A stretch of 64,000 bases of DNA from Setomelanomma holmii (taxonomy: Eukaryota > Ascomycota > Dothideomycetes > Pleosporales > Phaeosphaeriaceae): positions 535,713 through 599,712 of the forward strand of contig ML978157.1 of NCBI GenBank assembly GCA_010015745.1, read 5' to 3'. Shown here one piece after another: positions 1-12,484 of the stretch. The translations under genes and the position numbers were made by a program. Each line of letters opens with the position of its first letter. Positions within the stretch are counted from its first letter, which is position 1. The notes below the pieces were generated by a model. That model was not told where the DNA came from. It did no database searches and saw only the letters and a program-made list of their open reading frames with translations.

Positions 1-201
1 CGCAAAGAAGACCACTTCATATTCATATCCCTTCAGCAAGTCGTCTTCTTCGGGCAGGCGAGCAAGGACGTAAGGCAGGAGCGAATCGAAGTCGGTCTCA
101 TGGGTGTCGGGCATGGCTGCTGCATTCAGAATGAAGACGGGCCTGCCCTCTTTGGAAGGCAGCGGCGAGCGGTACAAGATGGAAGTCGCGGCCTTTGCCA
201 T
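1..201 (-). CDS. CRAL-TRIO/RhoGAP-type Rho GTPase activator, N-terminus (partial)
   Basis: The first 67 codons of a minus-strand gene that runs off the left edge of the window. The ATG is at 201. The segment has the look of the N-terminal lipid-binding (CRAL-TRIO/Sec14-like) module of fungal Ecm25-like Rho GTPase-activating proteins: an ILYRSPLPSKEGRPVF stretch, then PDTHETDFDSLLPYVLARLP, then a YEVVFFA strand. The RhoGAP catalytic domain itself would lie outside the window, so the GAP activity is inferred from family resemblance. The protein would act on Rho-type GTPases in polarity and cell-wall control. No intron is seen in the visible part. Confidence 0.7.
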   Translation of the reverse strand, partial: MAKAATSILYRSPLPSKEGRPVFILNAAAMPDTHETDFDSLLPYVLARLPEEDDLLKGYEYEVVFFA

Positions 202-860
202 GGCGGTTGAATAATCGGAGCTCTGTCGAGGCGGAGGCACAGCTGAGAGGGAGGAGCTCCGCAGCCTGTTGGCTACCTTCGCGCGCATGCCACTCATGGC
301 GACGGGCGGGAATGTTGGAGGAAGCCGATGTCAGCGAGCTCGTATTTGGAGGATCGGTGAGAGAATGCGGTGATCGGACAGGTGCGGAGCGATGATGGAG
401 GGGCTGATGGCTGTGCGAAAGCTGGCGGTGCAGGGGGGTCTATGTTTACATGGAATGACGTTGCCGACAGCGGAAGGAGCCGATGCTAGCGGCGCTTGAT
501 GTGGCTGCTCGTGATTCGAACGTGGCGGACAGCAACTATCAAGTTTCATATGCTTTCGTAGCTGGAATTGTCAATATATCCGCTTTGACTGATATAGCGT
601 CCAGATCTTTGTGGATGACGAGTCTTACGCGCGCCATAGGTCACACAAGAGGACTTGTGTAATGGTGGGCATTCCGTCAATCATACATATCTCACTGGAC
701 ATCTCTCTTCTCTTTCCATAATTGCGCCAAGATCTCGTGCTTCTGCCCAGATGATCATCCGGATTCATTCAACAATGGACACACGCGTCCAGCCTTATCA
801 CACCTACTTCAGACAGATGTTGAATACGTATGCTCACAAGCGATGCTTCCCATATTCTTC
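202..860. other. Intergenic: promoter of the RhoGAP gene and 3' flank of TCF25
   Basis: No convincing coding sequence; only short open frames without family resemblance. It should hold the promoter of the minus-strand RhoGAP gene and the 3' end of the minus-strand TCF25 gene. Confidence 0.6.
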
Positions 861-2949
861 CTAGTCCGTCTCAGATTCCACATCCAGGTCGTGCTGGTTT
901 TGGCCATCTTGGTTAAAGACTACCTCGACGCCTGCATCCTGCAATCGCATGCGCACAGTCTGAAAACGGTCAGAATTTCTCCTGAACTCTGCCATGTTGC
1001 TGCCTGCGCCCTCAAGAGCACCAATAAGGTTTTGCTCAGTAATGCCTTCCCCCACGAGATTCTCGATGTTGATGCTTTGGAAGTACCGACGCAGCTCTTC
1101 AAGATCAGCAAGCAGCTGAGCACGATTTGCAGGGTTGCGCTGCCCACCAGCCGACCCGACCCCGGACAAGTCGTACGACTGCAGACTATCGTCTGGCGGT
1201 AGGGGATCAGAGACTGATGTGAACCTTGACTTTACACGCATGTCAAGAAGCGCCATCAGGCTTTGGTTGTCGGAGAGGATGACGTGCCTTGCCAGGTCAA
1301 CCTCTGGTATTTGCGCGAGCCAGTAGGGATCCTCGCCCGCGCCTAGCTCGTCTTCAAAAGTGTAACAGACTTCGACTAGCAAACTTGTAGCCTCGGTCGT
1401 GTTCCATAGGTCTTTGGCCTTTGGTACGTAAAGCTGACAGAGTATCTCTTGGTAGTCATTATTTGGTTCCTTGCCCCATACTGGTTTTGGTATCGGTGAT
1501 ATATCGAGCTCCTTGCACAACCGCGAAGCTAGCCAGGGATACTCCTTGATTGCATTTCGTAATGTTGAGCGTGCCTTTTGTGGTTGCTTTAAACGATCGT
1601 GGGCCAAGGCGACGCTGAAGGCCAGGTTCGGTGGGACCTTCCAGAGCCGCTGCAGATAGTCTGTCTCTACCAGGTCCACCACTGCTCGTGGATCGCGTCC
1701 ACGTAGTGCTAGCTGGTCGATGATGAGTCGAATGCAGTATGGGTCTTGTTCCGGATCCATGGAGAGCATTAGCTTTGCCCACTCGAAGGCTGTGCGCCAG
1801 GTCGCTCGAACAGTCAATGTTCCGATATACCTCCAAATTGCTAGCCAGAACTCGCGATTCTCTGGACGGCGGAAGTCGAGACGTGCCTTGCCAGCCGCAA
1901 GATTATTTGAAAGTGTCGAATGTACAGAACGACCAAATGTGAACAAAGCGCGCTCGAGTAGGTCTGAAGCAGTTGCGTTATCACGCTGTTGTTTAGCAAT
2001 TTCTGAGACCTGTAGGAGAGTCGAGATGTGGTAAGCTGGTATAGAGTCAGCAGGCTATAGTAGAGGCATGCCAAGAGTACTAACGATTGAAATGTAGCAA
2101 TTGAACCATGCGCTCAGGATCCATGCTCGCAACGCAAACTTGGAATTGCTGCTGCACGTCCTGGTATGTTCGATTGTGGACGAATCTGTACTCGACTATG
2201 CCGTCTGCCCGCTTTTCGATGACCTCCATGCCGAGACCGCCAGAGGTCGCGCGTGGCCATTCCTCCTTTCCCTGGACGAAGATGTTGCGTCGCAGACCCA
2301 ATGATGCCAGACCACGAGCACCTGGTGCATTGCGACCTGCAACTGCTGCCGCGATATCTCCTTGCCCTCGCGGTCGTTGTTGAGCTTCGTCATCTGTGTT
2401 CTGAAGAGCAGCTCGGCCAAAGAGCTTCTTCATCTCGTTCGCTGCGTGTAGATGCTGCGTATCTACCTTCAGCACAGAGCAGAGCTGCTTCATCTCTTCG
2501 CTAACAGCTGACTTCTGTTGATCGGATTCCATGCTTGCCGCGGCACCTGCTGAAAGTTTAAGCGCTAAGAGCGCTTGATCAATCTCATCTAAACCAGATG
2601 CTTGCTTCGACTTTGCTGTATCTGTTGGCTCGCTCGCTTGTGTACTCTTCGCCTTCCCTTTCTTCTTTTTCTTCTTACTCTTCTTTGGTTTCGATGCTGG
2701 CGGTGCCTCAGTGTCAACTTTCCGCTCTAGCTCTGGTTCTTGCTGCTCCAGATCTTCATCACCTTCATCATCCTGGTCATCCCCACTATCCCCAAGCATT
2801 GCAAACAGACTCGGCTTCGCCTTTGGCTTGGGCACTACTTCCTCCTCTGACTCATCCTGCTCTTGCTCCTGCTCTTCTTGTGCGAGTTTCTCTTGAAGCT
2901 GCTTCTGCTCTAGCTCGCGCTGAGCGCGGCGCAGTGCGCGTGAGGACAT
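861..2949 (-). CDS. RQC1: TCF25/Rqc1 family, ribosome quality control complex subunit
   Basis: Two coding exons, 2085-2949 and 861-2035, joined over a 49-nt intron (2036-2084), give 679 aa. The start at 2949 was chosen over an in-frame ATG 12 nt upstream because MSSRALRRAQREL matches the conserved family N-terminus (MSxRALRR). An acidic and Lys-rich low-complexity region covers about residues 15-120 and includes a KPKKSKKKKKKGKAK run. The conserved TCF25 block follows: RRNIFVQGKEEWPR, then YQDVQQQFQVCVASMDPERMVQLL, with the intron falling at HFN|PYHIST. In yeast Rqc1 works with Ltn1/Rqc2/Cdc48 on stalled 60S subunits, where it helps build Lys48-linked ubiquitin chains on nascent peptides. It is divergent from the PTC5 gene. 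Confidence 0.88.
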
Positions 2950-3326
2950 ATAGAAATACAAGCCTCAACTTTCTACTGTCTAAATCCGCCTTTTTGCTGT
3001 GAGGCTGATACTGGTACCAGACCCTAGTGGGTGCCCAAGAATATTTCTCAATTTCCCTGAACTCCCAAGTTTGTGCTTCGTGATTGGTAAATCAGCGTGT
3101 GCTCGGACAGAAGTTTCTCGTTGTAGTTGACTTGAGCTATGACGTCGTGTTGGTGGTTGAAGCAAACGTTTTGCGGCCATGCGCTTTTGTACTGAGTGGC
3201 CGTCATTGGGTGCTTGCTAGCGCGGTCAGTTGCTCCTGCCCGTGGGCCAGGCCATGATTCCACTTCGGTAGCTTGTCCTGTCAACCGCAACCCGCACCGC
3301 CAACCCCACATTCACGATTCCAGGAG
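2950..3326. promoter_or_regulatory. Divergent promoter between TCF25 and PTC5
   Basis: A 377-bp spacer between the start codons of two head-to-head genes. It must carry both 5' regions. I see no clear TATA box or other named site. Confidence 0.5.
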
Positions 3327-5204
3327 ATGCGTCGGGCAGCCTTTCAAGTGTTCCGCTCTGCCCGTCGCCCGTGTCTGCGCAAGTTCGCCCGCAGCCGCTC
3401 TGCTGTCTTCGCGCCCAGCAATGGCCTAGTCTTCCGGGCGCACCACCACCTCCGCCCGCGTGCCTCGCCCGTGATCCTCTCCTCGTCGATGCAGTTCCGT
3501 GCCATCACAGGAGCGCTGGTAGCTGCTGCCGTCGCCTCGGGCGCGTTTTATGCTTACAACGGCAACCAGTCGTCCGCCAACGGAACATCGCCCGCGGACC
3601 AGGCCAGGAACATCACAAATATCACCAGCAGCGAGCCCACGCGCAAGGCCTTGGTAGTGGGGCCCAGCGAGCTATACACGGGCACCATCACTGGTCCCGG
3701 TCCGCTGGCAAAAGAGACGGATGACTACGGCAGGAAAGTGCTAGAGATGCTCGACCCAGATCAGACGACAGCCAAGCTGCGTAAGAATGAGGAGTCGTGG
3801 CTTGTGGGACGGGGACAGGGCGTTGTCAGGTACGACGTTGTGCAAATACCCAGCAACGACCCCATCGAAGACGACCACGCCGAGAAGATCATCGAGGTCC
3901 CATCGAATCTGGCAGCTACAGATGGCGCCGCTGCGAGCGATTGGATGTTCTGGGGTGTCTTTGATGGACACAGGTAGGTACTTGTGACGCGTTTTGCGAG
4001 CACGGTTGCTGAACTTCACAGTGGCTGGGTGACCTCTGCCAAACTCCGCCAAACACTGATCTCGTTCGTTGCACGCGAGCTAAATACCACCTACAAGTCC
4101 GCCGTCGAAGACCCCTCGCTCCGCTTCCCCACCCCTGAAGCTATCGACAAGGCAATCAAGACCGGCTTCATTCGCCTGGACAACGAGATTGTGCACGAGT
4201 CTGTCAAGAAGGTGCGCAAGGCCCAATCCAAGGTCGCTGCGGCCGAGCTCCTCGCGCCAGCTTTGTCTGGCTCATGTGCTCTGCTATCGTTCTACGACAG
4301 CCGATCGAAGCTACTACGCGTCGCATGCACGGGAGATTCTCGTGCTGTTTTAGGACGGAAAGGTACTAATGGCAAGTGGACTGCAACTCCACTATCGGAG
4401 GATCAGACTGGTGGCACTACTAGCGAGGCCGAGCGTCTCCGCAAAGAACATCCTGGTGAGCCCAACGTGGTCAGGAACGGACGTATCCTCGGTGGTCTCG
4501 AGCCATCTCGTGCCTTTGGCGATGCCTACTACAAGTGGTCCATCCAAACCAACGAGGAGCTCAAGAAGCTATACTTTGCCCGGACACAATCTTCACTTCT
4601 CAAGACACCACCCTACGTCACCGCCGAACCCATCGTCACAACCACCAAGGTCGAGCCAGAGAAAGGTGACTTCGTAGTCATGGCAACCGACGGTCTGTGG
4701 GAAATGCTCACCAACGAAGAAGTGGTCGGCCTCGTCGGCCAATGGCTCGATGCCCAAGGTAGCCCGAACGGCAAAGACTCGCAATCACAAACCTGGCTAA
4801 AGAGTTGGTGGTCTTCTGAAAAGCAGTTACCAGTCGAGCAAAAGGGCGGCGAAAGTGGAGAGGGCCAGCGCGCACCGATACGCCAGCAGCAATGGGGCAC
4901 CAAGACAAGCATGAACGAGCGGTTCGTGGTCGAGGACAAGAATGCGGCGACACATCTTGTTCGTAATGCGCTTGGTGGCAAGGATCAGGATCAATTGAGC
5001 GCGCTGCTTACGCTGCCGAGTCCGTTCTCGAGACGATATAGGTATGTCATGTCTGAAGAGGCCATTTAATAAGCTTGGCTGACTTCTGATAGGGATGATT
5101 TGACCGTCGAAGTCATCTTCTTCGGCGAAGGCAATGCCAATGGCAATGTGACGCTCAACAAGGAAGCCAGCGCAGCAGCACCCGAGCCCAAGGCCAAGCT
5201 CTAG
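3327..5204 (+). CDS. PTC5: Mitochondrial PP2C-type protein phosphatase, Ptc5/pyruvate dehydrogenase phosphatase-like
   Basis: Exons 3327-3973, 4022-5041 and 5093-5204 (introns of 48 and 51 nt) encode 592 aa. The start at 3327 opens an Arg-rich, acid-free mitochondrial presequence (MRRAAFQVFRSARRPCLRKF), followed by a hydrophobic stretch (ITGALVAAAVASGAFYAY) that could anchor the protein in the inner membrane. PP2C motifs appear in order: FWGVFDGHSGW (the first intron splits the Ser codon of DGHS), ALSGSCALLSFYD, ACTGDSRAVLG, GGLEPSRAFGD, VVMATDGLWEML and, after the last intron, DDLTVEVIFF. Metal-binding Asp residues are all present. Yeast Ptc5 dephosphorylates the E1-alpha subunit of pyruvate dehydrogenase, activating it; the same role is inferred here. 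A hydrophilic insert near residues 440-500 is common in fungal members. Confidence 0.88.
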
Positions 5205-5746
5205 GTACAAGACTCATCGTCTCGCAACTTCATTCCGATCAGATTTCAAGCATGTGCACGGCGTTTGGGCGATATCTGGCGAAAGGTCATGAACATGTAG
5301 AGAGCATCTTTATGGAGATCGGTCTACCCCCAGGAAATTTCTCGCAGCTTGACTGTAGAGTCGTAGCTAGGGCGGCACTTTTAAAGCGATCAATCAACAG
5401 TACTTCAATCTCTCATGTCTTGAGTCAACGACTCACGCACCATCTTCGAAAAAGTACATGTTCAAAACAAGTCCATTGTTCACACAGCGCTTGCTTATAT
5501 GACTAGAAAAATGGGGTTGCTATCCCAACCCGACCCAATCCACCCTATTCAATATTGAGCTTCATCTCGATCCGCAACGCCAATATGTTTGATGTGACCA
5601 TGGGCGAAATCCATTTACGACCTTGGTGGCACTCGTCGTATCACAACTACAGCACAGCCTGACCTCCCTTCTTTTGTACATCGACACGGCGATGCGTGCC
5701 TGTAGGTCCTTTGTCTTCCTCCAAAAGAAAACCCATGTGAGTTCTT
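5205..5746. other. Intergenic 3' flanks of PTC5 and RSP5 (convergent)
   Basis: A 542-bp spacer between the stop codons of two converging genes. Nothing coding is recognised; it should hold both 3' UTRs. Confidence 0.55.
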
Positions 5747-8560
5747 CTACTCCTGTCCAAAGCCAACGGTTTCTTCCACAGCAATTGTGAGTTTCTGATT
5801 CAGTGCCTCGAATGTCTTATAACCCGGCAAATCAAGACGGTTGAAACTGTATCATCGTTAGCCTGCCATCCACCATCAAGACCGGAGATAATGCGACGTA
5901 CCATGTATGCGACTTGGGCAACTGATTCGGCTCGCCAGCCTTTTCAATCGTAAACCTTCTCGGCCCATCACTACCCTGCAAATCCTTGAAGCCGTTGACA
6001 GGAATACGCGAAGTACCCGTCGCAAATTGCAGCAGACGCGATTTCTGCTCGGCATCCCAGCTGCGGATACATTTCCAGAAGTTCTGGATAACTTCGTCGT
6101 TCTCGGTGTATCCACGGTAATCGGTGTGCTTCTTCCAATCCTCGACGTCGATGTCGGCGATACCACCAATCAGCAGTTCGAGTTCGCGCTCGTCGAAGAC
6201 GTTTACGAGATCGGCGGGGATGAGTTCGTGGAAACCGGTGATGAAGGCTTGGAATTGCTCCTCGACTCGTTTCTGAATCCGCCACTCGGTGATGAGTCTA
6301 TGAAGGTCAGCATTGGCTCAACAAGTCGGGTTTGCTGTACTTACTCAACATATTCGTGCTTGTTCTCGTTCGTAACCTCAATGTTCTCGCCGCCAGGCTT
6401 CAGCTCGATGCTGACAGTCTCTCCAAAACGTTCATCGTCGGTTGCAAAAGTCAACTCGAGCGCGTCGGTAATGTCGTTGTTCCTGCAAAAGCGTCAGCTC
6501 AGATCTCAACTCAGTTGGAACAATACTCACAGCATCCATTCCAAATTACGATGGAAATCCGCATCCACACCCTCCATATCCTGTAGCGAGACCTTCTTCC
6601 TCAGGATCATTTTGTAGAACGCGCCAATGAAGAATGCATCCAAAAAGCGGCGATGGAAAATGGCCAAACCAACAACACGCCCAATGAACTTGAAGTAGTT
6701 CAGATGCTCAGGATTAATGCCGGAATGTGGGTTGATCTGAAGTGTGTAGTTGTCGTGAGCGGAGTATTCGAACAAGCAGTAGAAGGGATTGAACATCTCG
6801 TGGGAAAGCAGGAAGAAGAACTCTCGAGATAGACCGCCGTAATCCAGACCGTCTTCGCCGTCGAACTTGATCATCAGTCGCTTCTTCAAGTCAGCAGCAC
6901 TTTGCCGCATGACCTCATGGTATGAGTCCTCGAAAATGTGCGTTCGTCGGACCTTGACGTGGCACTGGCCGCTTACTATACGTAGCGCTGGTTGCGATCG
7001 GAAGTAAATCAACTTGCGACGGAAATCACGCTTGTACTGTGGTACATTCTGGTCGAGCGATGACGGCAATCGTGGATCGTCCCAGGTAGTTGTCTTGGTG
7101 TTGTGGTCCACGAAGTACACTCTTGCTGTGTTGGTGAGACGCATTTCCCATCCTGAAGGTAATGGGCCGAGTTGAGATACAGGCTGCTGCTGAATGGTGC
7201 TGCCATTAGCTGTCTGACCACCATACATCCGGATGTACTGTTGTCGGCGAGGATCCACCCAGGTGGTTGTTCGCGTGTTATGGTCGACAAAGTATGGTCG
7301 CCCTTCGGGTGTATGTCTCTGCTCCCATCCTGACGGCAACTCTCCTGTTCCAGCGGTTGTCGCACCAGTTGCCATCATGCTAACAGCGCTGGCTGAGCCA
7401 CCTGGAGGCGAGGGTTGTCGCTCGGTGAGGGTAGGCGAATTGGCGCCAGTGCGGTCTTCTGGCAACATGCGGTTCTGATGCCTTGTGCGTTCCTGCTGCG
7501 TCTGTGCTGCCATGGCATTTTGCGAATCTGTCTGACTAAACCCAGCTCCTGGTCTTATCCAAGTTGTTTGCCTGGTGTTGTGGTCGACATAATAAGTTCG
7601 GCCAAGGTGATCCTCACGCCTTTCCCATCCATTTGGCAACCTTCCCTGAGCATCCTCAAAGGCACTGTACGCGCCGTTCGTGCGGTTCTGTGGTGGCGCT
7701 CCGGTGGGAGCCTGAAGTTGTTGTTGCGCACCAGGAGGCGGGACGGCGGCGGGAGGTTGGCTCAGTCGCTGGGGAGCGGGCTGTGCGGGGCCTTGTGGTC
7801 GCTGCTGGCCAGGGAAAACGTCAGGGTGAAGGTTCGACGACGACTGGTGCGGTGTGGAGACGCCGTTCATGGAAGGTGCGCTCATGGACGGGTGCGGGGA
7901 TGCAGTGGGGCGGGTGGGATTGGCTGCTCCTTGGCTGATGGGTGCTTGGAGATTGGTGGAGAGGTTGAGGATGAGCTTGCCGTGTACGACCATGTTGTCG
8001 TTCGACTTCTTGAGGTCGCGTGTGAGCATTTCTGGCAGAGAGAGTGAGTACTTGTACGTGAAGGCCAAGTGGGGGACGCACCATCCCCGCCCGCGTCCAG
8101 GTCGATGACAGACCCTATCCTGACATTGATGACGCCGAGGAAGCCCTGGTCCTTCTTCTTGAACTTCTTCTGGTCAAAGATCTGGACCGCAAGAACGCTC
8201 TCTTCCGTGACCCTCCTGCTCGAACGTTAGCGGCATCCGAGGGCGAACGTCGCGGCATGACGTACATATCGAAGCTCTCGTTCCAGTAGGGGTTCAGCGT
8301 CTTCTTGATGACGCTCGTCGTCTTGGTCTGCTCGCCATTGATGGTAGCCACGGCGAAGGGGTCCGGGAAGCCTGCAATGTATATGTGAGCGGTATATCGG
8401 CTTATCTCGAGCATACAAGCACGTACGGAACACATCGCGCTTGTAGAGGCCATCGGCGGCGATAACTGGGCGTGTCAGTATTTCTCCTGAGCTCAGCAGG
8501 CGCGCACTCGAGGTCAGACGCACTGGTGATGCGCAAGTTGGGCTGGCCAGCTTCGTCCAT
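5747..8560 (-). CDS. RSP5: NEDD4/Rsp5-family HECT E3 ubiquitin ligase
   Basis: Eight coding exons (minus): 8524-8560, 8427-8465, 8266-8371, 8082-8215, 6531-8031, 6345-6482, 5902-6297, 5747-5846. They total 2451 nt, 816 aa. An N-terminal C2 domain (about 1-135: IIAADGLYKRDVFRFPDPF, KKTLNPYWNESFD, IFDQKKFKKKDQGFLG) is followed by a Pro/Gln-rich linker. Three WW domains lie near residues 237-266, 337-366 and 396-425, each with the two Trp and a VDHNT core. The HECT domain fills the C-terminal half; the catalytic Cys is in LPKSHTCFNRLDLP (about residue 784), where the last intron cuts the Cys codon. The end GFGQE matches Aspergillus HulA. The enzyme puts Lys63-linked ubiquitin on PY-motif adaptors and membrane transporters. 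Four small exons code for the C2 domain, so simple gene callers may miss the start. Confidence 0.95.
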
Positions 8561-9914
8561 GATGCGCGGTTATACTCGTCGTCGAGGTCGAGGGCGGTGG
8601 AGTAGAGAGAGGTGCGGCTCTCAGAGCTCGCGGTGGTCGGGTGCCCGTCACTCGTTTGGTCGTGTTTGAACCTCTCTAGGCAGGCTCGGGCGGGTGTGGA
8701 CGAGGGCGCAGGGTGGAGGAGGCTGTGCGGATGGGACGAACCGTGCACGGTAGCGGTTACAAAGGCAGTGCGGCGCTCGCGATGCTGGCCGAAAAAGAGC
8801 CGCCACCCAGGGACTCGCGCGGCTTATGCAATCCTTCACAATCGCGGAAGAACGGTCGCTGTCTTCTCTCCAAGCAGCCTCGGCGGCAAAACAACATGCA
8901 CGATGCGGAGATGGGGAGCTGGCGTGAGGGCTGAGGTCCGGGAAGCTGCAACCTGCGGTCCTCGCTGCCTTAGCGTTTGCCCCGCCGAACGATGCACCTT
9001 TGGGCGAACTGCTCTGGCACCTTGGCTGCTGGTCCAGAAGGCAAGGCGAGCAAGAACGAGCGTCACGGGAAAGTAGTGCAATGGTAAAGTTCTTAAAGCG
9101 CCAGCGTCTGTCTTTTCTGAAAATAGCGCACGCGTGTCCCATCATGCTGCGAATGTTTGCGTGAGGGTATCGATGATGTCAAAACCCTGAACACCCCAGC
9201 ACGGCGCCAATCTCGAACCACAACCGCACACCGACCCAACGTCCTTCAGATGGACATTTCACGTGGCAGGAACATGATACCTGGAACGTTTCTGAAAGCT
9301 CTGCGTTTCTCCGCCTGTCACTTTGGCTCTTGTCTCGCATGCTACCCCTCCAGACCCCTCCATGCTCCGGATGCTCTATCTGAGCACCAAACACTTCGTG
9401 AACGCCATAGACAGAACACGTTAATTTGCCTACTTCAGAGCGTCATACGCTTATTTGAATGAGCTTCTGGTATCTCGCCTAGTTTGCTCTGCCATATTCC
9501 AAGCGCTATCCACCCGCTTACCCAGTCTTCCGGGTGATCCGCGTATCTGCCTTAGCAGAGATGCTCAGGCAGTCTGTCTGCGCGTCATTGCCTGTATTTG
9601 TTGCTCCACTTTGGGGAGATTCGTAACCATTCGGCTCGTCCTTCCGGATTCTCGGATACAGCCACAGGATGTGGTTACTTGCGTTGACCTGGGTAGTCAG
9701 GCACACGGTCTCAAACCACTGCATTCGGGACTGCTGAGCGTCAGATCGCGACTCGGCCGCCGATATACGTACTCCAGAACTGTTCAATATTCTTTAGCGT
9801 CAACTCGGTGCACGTTCAAGACCGTTGGACTGGGTGCCTATCGCGCTGACACGGTCATGCACCGCCACATATATACGCGTAGTCTAGTTCCGGTCTATTG
9901 GTAAGTCGTTCATC
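8561..9914. other. Intergenic, no gene recognised
   Basis: 1.35 kb between the RSP5 start and the stop of the MCP2-like gene, both on the minus strand. It should contain the RSP5 promoter and 5' leader. Open frames here (up to about 165 codons) overlap each other on both strands and have no domain or composition suggesting a protein. Confidence 0.5.
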
Positions 9915-11946
9915 TCAGGCTTCTCTAAAGCTGTTCCGTACCCCTTCTCCAACAATCGCCATCTGCTGGAAGCCAAGCATAGCCCTCAACTTCAAGTAGG
10001 TTTCATAGCTACTCAGCTGCAATTCGACTTTCATATGTCTGCTCCATGCACTCAGCCAAGTGAAGAAATTCCGCGGCCATAACATGCTTCCGGAGAGATT
10101 GTCTAGTGATTCTTCGTAGACTGTGCGTGAGGCGTAGCGCGCGAGGATGAGGAATGTGCGCAATGGGCCTTGTCGGGTTTGAAGTCCTTCATCGAGGGAG
10201 CGGGCTGTGTACTTGTTAGATGCGGGCACTCATGCCAGTGGCTAAGTGACTTACTGAGGTCATTCGTCTTCAGAATCAGTAGTATGACCCTAGGCACTTG
10301 TCCCAGCAATTGGATCAGGCTCTCCAACATGCCCTCGCCCAGCGCATCACCGATGACCTTCTTCTCCTCATTAGTCCTGCTCGTCATGACGCCTCCGGCA
10401 CCGCCCTCCTTCTTTGCCAAAATCGTGTAATCTCTGCCTGTAATCGCTGAGGCAAATAGTGGGAAATGCTCTTCACCAATGCCGGCGACTTCGTATGCAT
10501 ATTTCCGCATGCCGACTTCGTCAGCATCCAGGACCGCCAGCCAAAGATGCGCATATGAGCGTCTCAGGTCCAGTGGAATGTCGCGATATAACCCGTGATC
10601 GTACAGTACAACGTCGAAATTTGCTTTGCCTCGTCTGTTCGGACTGTGCCTAATGGCAATGTTGCCGCCGTGCGGGTCGCAATGCAGTGGCGCGTCCTTG
10701 CCAAAGATCATCTCGTTGAAAATGCGTGCCAGGGCGGCCGAGACCTCATCTCTGTCAATGCCCTGCGCATCCAGAGTTTTGAGATCGTCGGGTCGGCACC
10801 CGGAGACATACTCCATAACCACTATCCGTCGCTTCGCCCATAGAACCTTTGGTATTATTACTGGTACATCAGGCACATGTGAGAAGTATTCCCGCGCACG
10901 AGTTGCATTCTTGCCCTCGAGCGCAAAGTCCAACTCTTGTGGCAACGACTGCTCCATCTCATCGGACAGCCACGTCAGATCGTACTCTGGAAACCAGTAC
11001 TTTAGCGACGAGAACGTAAAGCTTGTCAATGCCAGATCAAGCTTCGCCCACTCGTCAAGTGCCGGATGCTGGACCTTGACCGCCACTTTCTGGCCAGTCT
11101 CCCGCACCGTTGCAATATGGACCTGCGCCAGCGATGCGGCGCCAATAGGCTGCTCTTGGAAGTCGGAGAAGAAGTCGAATATGTCGTGCCCGGTATCCTT
11201 GAGCACCATCTCTTGTATTGATTCGTAGGACGACACCGGACACTTGTCTTGCAGTGGAATAAAAGTATCACACCACTCGTTTGGCAGCAGGTAGTTCATG
11301 CTACTCAAGTGCTGTCCCAGCTTTATGAATATGGACCCATTCTTCTCGAGTGTGCGGAGCGTCCGTTTCGCGCATCGGAGGTGGCATGCTTTCAGAAGCT
11401 CCTCGTAGTCTGGATCGTCGTCTCGTTTGAGCGTACCACGATAGCTGTACGGAGATACGATTAGCCATTGCTGAAAGCTGTGATGCTCATGACATACTCC
11501 TTGATGTTCGCAGCTAGTGTCCCAAGCACTCTGTAGCTCCTCTGTGCTGCAATGTACGCATGCTTCGCATCATCGTTGATCGTGATGGCTGCAGCGCCTA
11601 TCGTAAGGGCTCCTCCAGCAACAACCAGTCCCCTTCGTCGTTTGTTCCTAGGCCTAGACCTGCCACTAGCCGTAGGACCGCTTCCTATGGGCTTCGCATC
11701 TACTGTGGTAGCGTTCGTGGTGGAGCTTGGTGCCGTTCTCGCACCATGGACTGGTAAATCCTTCACTGCACCCCTTGGTCCCGCGGTCCTTGTTGCAAAT
11801 GTGTTTCTCCCTACTAGGCTACGAGCAGATCCACTACGTTGTGCTGCCGCCTGTCCTTGCGACTGGGAACATGCTCGGCACGTCCACGATGGAATCGTTC
11901 CGCTCCGGCGAAGCAGTGGATAGAAAGTGTGGTACGCCGACATCAT
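9915..11946 (-). CDS. MCP2: Mitochondrial ABC1/ADCK-family atypical kinase, Mcp2/ADCK1-like
   Basis: Exons 11498-11946, 10255-11444 and 9915-10204 (introns 53 and 50 nt) give 642 aa. The N-terminus is basic and Ser/Arg-rich, consistent with mitochondrial import, with a hydrophobic segment (RGLVVAGGALTIGAAAITI) before the kinase core. ABC1/UbiB hallmarks are present: NGSIFIKLGQHLSSMNYLLP (KxGQ), PIGAASLAQVHIA (Ala-rich loop in place of a Gly-rich loop), VAVKVQHP, LDFALEGKNATRAREYF, HCDPHGGNIAI and VVLYDHGLYRDIP. The metal-binding DHG replaces DFG. In yeast Mcp2 (Cqd2) sits in the mitochondrial inner membrane and affects lipid homeostasis and coenzyme Q distribution; the direct substrate is not settled. 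The splice over the first intron gives NIKDYRGTL, the expected family reading. Confidence 0.9.
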
Positions 11947-12484
11947 CGCATAGTGATTGTGAAAAGTAGATTGTATTACACTTCAAACGCTGAGCGGGAC
12001 AGGAAAAGCGAGGGTCATTGCGTTGAGGCGATCTACCGCCTCGAGTGATGTCGTCGTCCGACATTTTTCTCGAGCAATGTCGCTAGCGCAGATCGGATTT
12101 CCGCACATCCTTGGTCTTCTGCCGGCGGCAAGGCTTATCGCATCACGCAGGCAATACTTTCTACACCAATATCACGTTATCGTAGGGTATTGACCTTGAT
12201 CTTTCGAATCGATCTAACGTTCAAGACTTTTGAAAATCGTTATCGACATCGGCAATCAACCGGCTGCCTACAATATGCTCTGTGCGAAGCATCCAGCCTG
12301 CAACAAAATCACCACCCGACTGATCGCCCCTTAAGCATGAGTCTATGGCGTCCGCAGTTCATATTGAGAACACCTTTACCTCTACAGCTGCTTCGTCTAA
12401 TCTTCAAACTCCAGCTTATAATGCAGTCTTGAATCATTACTTATGGACCCCCAATATGAAATTCTTGACGTTGCCATCAGCCGC
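11947..12484. other. Intergenic between MCP2-like and PHO81
   Basis: 538 bp holding the promoter of the MCP2-like gene and the 3' UTR of PHO81, both on the minus strand. Moderately AT-rich around 12170-12260. No gene seen. Confidence 0.5.

Noticed and set aside
7415..8047. 210-codon plus-strand frame.
   Set aside because: Lies antisense to the WW/linker exon of RSP5; a shadow of biased codons in the Pro/Gln-rich region.
8561..9145. Possible additional 5' coding exon of RSP5 or a separate 165-codon minus-strand gene.
   Set aside because: The RSP5 start (MDEAGQPNLRIT) already matches the family N-terminus and the frame has no domain.
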